A DNA stretch of 64,000 bases from Casuarius casuarius (lineage: Eukaryota > Chordata > Aves > Casuariiformes > Casuariidae). Where the stretch lies: assembly GCA_003342895.1 (NCBI GenBank), contig PTFA01000038.1, forward strand, positions 248,001-312,000, given 5' to 3'. The position numbers and the translations under genes are program-made. Every line of letters starts with the position of its first letter. Position 1 is the stretch's first letter. The notes beneath the pieces were generated by a model. That model did not search any database. It was not told where the DNA came from and saw only the letters and a program-made list of their open reading frames with translations. Shown in pieces: positions 57,546 to 64,000 of the stretch.

Positions 57546-60500
57546 CAACCTAAGTAGTTTGAGCAGCATGAAAAAGCCTCTCAGAAAATCTGTCCCATGC
57601 CAGCTCTTGTCTGTAGAGTGAAAATCAGAGAAAAGTTTCTTATTTATTTAACATGCTAGGATTGTATAATGGAAACAAGTCAGTTGCAAAACACTTAGGG
57701 AGGCTGAATTCAATTCAGTAAATGGAATTTGATTCTATGTAATATCATCATCTGGGGAGAAGGTAACTTATGAGATATAAGGCAGTTCATTAAGTTCATT
57801 AAAAATGTACATGCAGTCTCCAAAACACACTGTCATGAGAAGATTAACAAATATGAAAACAAACTCATCAGGACCATTGCTGTAATTGAGTAAAGGTTGC
57901 TGACTGTTAATTTGAAACACATAATTTATTTATAAAGCACAAGTCACAGTCAGTCACTTCAGATAACATGATTAACACATATATATGTGCACTCAGACTC
58001 ATTACTGTGCTTACACTCTCAATTTAAACACCCAGAGTTATCACCTCATTTCTCAAAGGTAACATTCACACCATTCTTAATTATGTCTGGTAAAGCAAGA
58101 GTCAACATTAACGTGATTCATCAAAGCTGTTAGTCAGGAAAAATGACTGTTTTTATTACTTGCTGCAGTTTTCCCAGGCTGGCCCTACAGTCCAGTTCAA
58201 GTCCTTGATCTTGTGATAGGTCTTGTCAAGTTTTGGATGCTGGGAACTGTGATTTCTCCTTTCACTTGTAGAACTGTAGACTCAATTTCCAAAGATTTGA
58301 GTGCCTTGGACTGTTGCAAAGTGTTTGGGCAGGCGGGGTGACTCACTCCCTCTGAAACCAGTTGCAGTCTCATGAGGATGAGTACCGGGATACAGTCGAA
58401 AACTCCATCAGACATCTGTATGTACTGCCAGGCACCTCAGCTCGTCGGGTCTGACCCTGGCTCATCTCCAGTTGTTCAGCTGCTCACAGCTCTGCCATTC
58501 CCACAACTGTCCCAGGTTTCAGTAGTTTAGTACAGCCTCTCTCCAGGAGTATTCCTCTCTGGGATTTGCTCCCAGGCCTGTCATAGCCGGGACCAGAAAT
58601 GCAGGAACTGGGTTAAAATCCCTCACAGGGGAAGAGAATTTGGGCTGTATCCCATCCCATCTCAAGAAAGACAGCCTGAAGGGTGAGGCAGGGTCCAGGA
58701 CAGCACTTCTGTGCCCCTGGTTGAAGCTGTGCTGTGGTGCACCCAGGACCTCCTCGCTCCAAGGGTGGAGCTGAATTTCCTGGAGGAAATCTCCAGCCAT
58801 GGGCCTGCTGTGGGAACCCAACCTCCACTAGCCACTGGGTTTCAAACTAATCAGCACGTTGCCATTTTCCCTCAGTGCCTACATTTCAGGGTCATACTCT
58901 AAGGTGAACAAGTGTGAGAATTGCCCTGGAGAAAGAGGAGCTCCTTTTTATGTGTATCTTACTACTCACTTAAATACCTGTGGCAGTATAGCTTTCTCCA
59001 GGCCCATACAGCCGTGGTGTCAGAGAGAGGGCTGTAGATTTGACTGGAGGGAAGCTGTGAGCAAGAATTGAAGTCACTCGTCAGATGTAGCCTTGAGCTT
59101 TTGTAGATGCCTGGTGGGATTTTTCCAAAATGTCTTTCTCTGACTTGAAACTCTGAAATAGTTTTGCGCAGTATATAACAGAGGTCTAACTCATGTCCAG
59201 TCAAAACACTACCAAGTATAAACAAGAAAGTCCTGGTTGCAGCTCACACTTCTTCAGGTACAGTCCTGTCCGTATGAGAAACAGCAAACAGTCCTAAAAA
59301 GACCTTGTTAAGGTCACATTTTTAGCTGCTGGAAATGAGCACAGCTTGATTATTACCTACATGCTTCAAGCGCCAAATACCAGCTGAAAACTTGACCCTG
59401 TAGCTGAAAGCTCCTTGTTCTGCTTCTTTTTTCTGTGCTGTTAAATGGTTTTGAGTGTCAAGCTGCTCTGTAGTGGGGATTATTCCTTTTCTGTTGAAGG
59501 GAAAATGTTCCTGTACATGTCTGACAAGGCAGTTTGGAGATCAACCATCCTTACTGTGTCCTGACATCTGATTGGAGAAGTTGGGTGAAATGTGTTCTGC
59601 CTTAGGGCAAACAGCTTCCTTAACCACTCTTACACATTTGCAAATGTTGCAGATGGAGAGTAAATGCAGCCAGAATCATTCAATGGGAAGGAAATGAGCT
59701 ATATGACCCCTGTGTGCTCAGTGTGAAGTAGGACAGCTGGACAGATTAGTGTCCCCAGGTAGGTGACATTACAATCCAGCCAGCTGTTCCCTTAGAGAAT
59801 TCATTTTTTATGCTGGAATATGCTGAACCTGGAATAATAGAAGACCTCTCTGCATCTACAGCCTTGGCATGTCTTGCCATAAACCTCATTTTTGCATGAT
59901 GCAAATTCTACCTATGTAGAAAGGTCCAGCAATTGTCTACTTCCAGTATTTGTAGCCTGAAAGCACCCATTCCATCTGAGATAACCCCCCCCCCTTAATT
60001 TGCCAGTCTATTTTGCCGATTCAACTTAAATAGTTACATCAGTAAATCCATGCCACTGGATGTGAAAATGCCAACATATGCAACTATAACAGTTCTCAAG
60101 TATTAACTCACAGAGCCACTAAAAAAATTTGAACCACTGCTCTATCCACCTAAAATTGCTCCTCTGATCTTGGAATGACCTTGCAGTAACATTTTCTCCT
60201 TGCCAATGCTCTGGGCTTGCATTGTGTGTAGTTCCTCATTTATTCTTACCATGTATTTAAAAAGAAATCCAATGTTCCATGGGCAAAGAATCAAGCATCT
60301 TGTAATCATATTTTCTATTGATTGGGAAATGTTGGAGCAATATGCAATTAAGAGTGTTTGAAAGGAATGAAATGCCACCTGGTGACCATCACAATTAACG
60401 TACCACTAGGACCATAGTAATTAGGAGGGTCCATGTTGCAACACAGCACTATTATCCAAATAGCATCTGAAATAAAGGAGCCTAATTTAATTTCACAAGC

Positions 60501-63269
60501 GGTTCCTATTTGTCACTTTAGCAGCATGGTTCAGAGGATGGGGAAGGAGTTACATAATTATTCCCCATCTCCTTCTTCTTTCTTCCCCTCTTTGGCTAGT
60601 AATGCAAGTCCGAAGAGGCCAGAAAAAATGACTGGAGATCTCAATTTTTTTTTTTCATTTTCAGTGTTGAATATCTAATGCTCTTGCTGTATCACAGAAC
60701 TATGTTCCAGATTTCTTTATGTTCAAGGATTGATTAGTATTTTTTCATTGCTTAGGGCTGTTCTTGACTCTGGGCCTTTGCAGTCTCTGTGATCACAAAA
60801 GGCCTCAAGACCATCAGATGACCACCAATGAGTTCTAGTGACACTGCAGTGGGGCAAGGGGAATTTTGTTAAAACATCTTCAGATCCTTTCCAGTTTTCC
60901 AGAAGTGGCTTCAGTCACAGAAGCCACCTTTCGCTTCGGTGCTTTCCCTCTGGAAACTAAAAAAAACATCAGGGTGACCATAAAGATGTCAGCTACAGTT
61001 ATTTAGCCCTATGCCTCTTCCATAGAAGTGGTCAGTCCCCTTTTTGTAAACTAGAACGTATTTTTCTTATGCTGTGTTTTACATACCTGAATTCTGGCTT
61101 ATCTTTTTCAGCCGTCATACTGCTGCCGTGAGGTGGGAATAAAAAATTCATGAAGTGGTCTGATATTTGTACTCACACAAATTTCTTCTGGCCTCTCTTA
61201 GACCCTTGCACTCTGACCTTGACTCTCTGCATAGCCTTGCTAGATGAGAGGCATAGACATTGAAAAGTTCCAGAAGCTCATTTTTCTGTGTGCTTTTAGG
61301 CCTGAAGAATTATTATGCACTGGCCTTAAAATAGGTGTCAAATGGGACAGTCTTTATTGATAGCCTCAGAAGCACTCTTTGGTCTTTGGCACCAGATGCA
61401 GCAGGTACACGAATGGGTTCTGTTGAGTTTTTGCATTGCAAGGGACTCCACACACCATGCTACACTGCAGCCTTGTGTTGGGCTGAGCACAGAGGAATTC
61501 AGAAGTTCAATCTGTTAACGTAAGGCATCATTAAAATTTGTGATTGCTCAATTATTTTGTTTTATAGGCTCTCTGGTAATCCTGAGTTTGTATAGCCCAT
61601 ATAGCAGTTTTGCTGGCTGCATCTTCCTGTGGTCTTTATCTCTGGCACATTGTTGCTTTAAAGCTTGGTGATGAGTTATTTTTCTTTTTGCCTCAGCTTG
61701 CTGGTGGGAAGTGAGAGGCAACTGGCAAAGTCAAGGCAAAAAGTCAAAACAAAAAGCCCCATTTGCTTCCCCTGTTCATCTCAGTGCAGAGACAGCAGTA
61801 CCCCATTTGGACAAAAAGTTCTTATTCAAAAGCCCCTCCGAGCAGGACCCCTGTGTGCTCTGCACTATATGGAAAGAGAATGGAGAGCTAGAGCCCAGCT
61901 AGGCAGAGCCGTGTGGGAGGGATGGAGGTGCACAAGCACGGATTGTCACCTACCAGTTTCTCCTGATGCGTTATATGCCCAGGGTTTGAAAGGGGACTAG
62001 TGAGGAATGGTGCCAAAGAATGCTGCAGAGCTACAGGCATGGAAAACATGCCTGCCAACGTCACCTTAACCCAAAAGCACCTCATTGTTATGCTCCCCAT
62101 CTGCAGTTTTGAGTTTTAGGAAAACATCCCTCGTGATTCAGGGATCCCACCAACCCACACAGGTTTGGAGGGAATAACAGCAGTAGGTCTGTAAGGAAGC
62201 TGTAAAACCTTTCCTGAGCTCAGTATCTTCTCCTAAATGCTACTTTCTAGCAGTCATCTCAGGGGAAGGGAGAATGCATTTGGTGACTCACCATGGAGAG
62301 GCTCTCAAGAAGTCCCAGGAAATGATCTTTGAGGAGCAGGGCGCACCAAATGGCTGCAACAGCAAATGAGCATGTTTAGCTTTGATGTTTTTGATGCATG
62401 GCCAGTAATTTCATTGTTGGCCTTATTATGGTAGCGAGGCATGTATTAGCAGGGCATAATTTGTTTTTAAAAGGAGAGCAAAAATGTTTACTGTCTTCAT
62501 GATAATACAATTGGCCTGCTACGTGATCATCTGTGAGGCATGACAGCATCTCCTATTTCTATGCAGATTTGTTATTTAAGGAAATTTCATGTAGGTGCAG
62601 GAGAGGAGGGGGTATTCTTTCTTTTAACGTGCACCTATAATTTGTAAAGATCAGAGCTTTCCTGCAGGGAAATAAAAATAAAATCTTGATTTCTGCTGTA
62701 TAACAAGAACAGAGATGGGAGAGATGGTCTTATTTCTGATGTCCTTAAAGACAGCACTGGCAGTGTGGGACTTTCAGTGTCTCTCTGAGCATTACTGAAA
62801 TGGCCACACATTAAGTCTGTTTGATCCATGGAGCCATAACTTGGGTTTAGAAGAATTTCCTTTGGACCTAAAATGTTAACAAAGGCTATGTCGGTTTATG
62901 ACGTACCCTTTTCTTGGGAAGACTAGTGAGGAGCAGGTAGAGGGTCTAGCAACCCTTTAGCTTTTCCCTTCCCCAGTTAGACCAGTCTCTGCCAAAGTGA
63001 TCCAAAGCTTCCCTGTTTAGCTGGGATGAGTCATGTCCTAGGCCTGTCATCATATCAAAAAGGTCGTACTGTTTCTAGGACCTGAGTAGTGACACTATTT
63101 CTGTGCAGAGCTGCCTAGTTCAGTGCTAAGTGAGATCTCTTTGCAAAGTGATGCATCATGTCACTCTCACATGGCTGCAGTGCAGCTCTGCTTCATGTGT
63201 AGACTCCCCTGCAGTTGCAAGCCCTTCCTTACATCAGGCAAGGGTTTCACTCACTGCTTTCAACTACAG
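57546..63269. other. Long gene-free stretch
   Basis: No repeat or exon recognised. A C11 run lies at 59986-59996. Frames at 58519-58902 and 61665-62100 are open on both strands in GC-richer patches, so they are uninformative. Confidence 0.45.
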
Positions 63270-63545
63270 AATATGTACTTAAGCTGTTGAACACCTTCCC
63301 GCAGGATGTGGTGGGTGAAAATTTACAGAGATTCAAGATGGCACTGGAAAATTCATGGGGAAAAAAATCCATCCAAGGGCTATTAAATTCTAAGACAACA
63401 CCCCTTACACAGGAAATCCTTAACCTGCAAATTGATGGAGAGTGTTTGGCAATGTGTTTGCTTGTTCTTATACTCTTTCTTGGGCATTTGCTACTGGAGA
63501 TGAGAGGGGAGGTGAATGGGCCTGTGGTCTGACACAGCAGAGTCA
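63270..63545 (+). mobile_element. Old CR1-like LINE 3' end
   Basis: The sense-strand text 'aggatgtggtgggtgaaaat' and 'agagattcaagatggcactg' matches the CR1-like 3' region that reads 'gtggtgga...ttcaa...gactggacaa'. 'attcatggggaaaaaaatcc' and 'gggctattaaattc' continue it ('ttcatgga..aaa.ccattgagggctatta'). At the right end, 'gtggtctgacacagcag' matches 'tttggtctgacccagtatgg'. The open frame across it (63215-63532) is therefore not a gene. Confidence 0.65.
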
Positions 63546-63718
63546 CATCATGGAACTCACAAGGCAGAAGCTATTCCTTGGTGTTTTATGAGGGGTAGAT
63601 AATAGCCTCATAGGGGTCCAGAAGCCTGGCTACCCTCTTCATACCCATCTTCTGGCAAGAGGAGCTGAATCACCTAAAGTAGGAGTGCTCTACTTTGGAA
63701 AGAGACCTCAATAGCCAC

Positions 63719-64000
63719 CTTGGTGTTTGTGCCTCATGCTAGAAATGCGCTATTCCAGGTGGCAGTTTGATGCTGCCCAGGAAGGCAACTCTTGGGACAC
63801 TGCTGTGGAGCGACCTGCAGAAGGGAATGGGAGATGTTCTTGTACGGAGGAGGTGGGCACAGCAGGCTTGGACAGGCTGGTGAGTGATGTCCCACCATGG
63901 AGAGGGAGGTTGTCACAGTGCTGTGGAAGGCCAAGCACAAAGGAGGTGTCTGATCTCACCCAGTTGGGGGCATTTATAAAGAGTGCAGCTGAACTAGATC
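63719..64000 (+). other. Open frame running off the window edge, unrecognised
   Basis: One plus-strand frame has no stop from 63719 to the end of the window (94 codons), with a first ATG at 63740. Within it, 'cgctattccag' precedes 63760 and 'ggctg|gtgagt' follows 63881, so a 122-bp exon is also conceivable. The peptide ('WQFDAAQEGNSWDTAVERPA...') is balanced in composition but not recognised. The opposite strand is open in two frames too, which weakens the case. Confidence 0.2.

Noticed and set aside
63215..63532. 105-codon plus ORF with a hydrophobic tail
   Set aside because: The DNA matches the 3' end of an old CR1-like LINE, so the frame is incidental.
1..64000. CRISPR arrays, operons, phage or bacterial genes
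   Set aside because: No regularly spaced repeats, no dense coding and no prokaryotic signals; composition and repeats are vertebrate.

Overview
The window looks like nuclear DNA from a bird. It carries many Chicken Repeat 1 (CR1) LINE copies, several with the avian-type 3' end or the avian endonuclease/reverse-transcriptase sequence. It also has one solo LTR of avian ERVL type and very old amniote repeats (an L3-like LINE and a MIR/CORE-SINE). CpG dinucleotides are strongly depleted overall, no open frame is long, and there is no sign of operons or prokaryotic genes. The species cannot be named from this sequence.

No complete protein-coding gene can be supported. Almost all open frames are chance frames or lie in or antisense to degraded retroelements, so this is most likely intergenic DNA or the inside of a long intron. 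The best single candidate for a host exon is 53238-53402 (+): a 55-codon hydrophobic open frame between a good 3' splice site and a GTAAGT donor. Weaker exon candidates are at 14665-14772 and 14834-14966, plus an open frame that runs off the right edge (63719-64000).

Layout. 1-5.1 kb: one CR1 fragment in otherwise unremarkable sequence. 5.1-6.8 kb: an unclear, possibly LTR-derived region with a 126-codon unrecognised minus-strand ORF. 7.2-9.0 kb: a CR1 cluster with an ORF1 SGNH-esterase remnant and an endonuclease split into opposite orientations at one point. 10.3-12.2 kb: an ancient minus-strand L3/CR1-like LINE with recognisable endonuclease and RT. 15.1-15.7 kb: CR1. 16.4-17.9 kb: a composite in which a minus-strand CR1 (RT to the left, endonuclease to the right) surrounds a degraded Ty3/gypsy (chromovirus-like) pol fragment. 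23.7-24.1 kb: CR1. 29.5-30.9 kb: the best-preserved CR1, plus strand, cut off at its 3' side. 36.1-36.3 kb: MIR/CORE-SINE. 38.0-39.3 kb: CR1 interrupted by a 669-bp ERVL-type solo LTR with a 5-bp target duplication. 44.8-46.9 kb: one or two old plus-strand CR1/L3-like fragments. 63.3-63.5 kb: an old CR1 3' end. A small isolated CpG-dense stretch sits at 42588-42910.

Nothing here forms a pathway or gene system. The story is layers of retrotransposon insertion with nested and inverted pieces. The most unusual item is the Ty3/gypsy RT relic, since such elements are scarce in birds. Family assignments rest on recall of conserved motifs and consensus sequences; no database search was possible.
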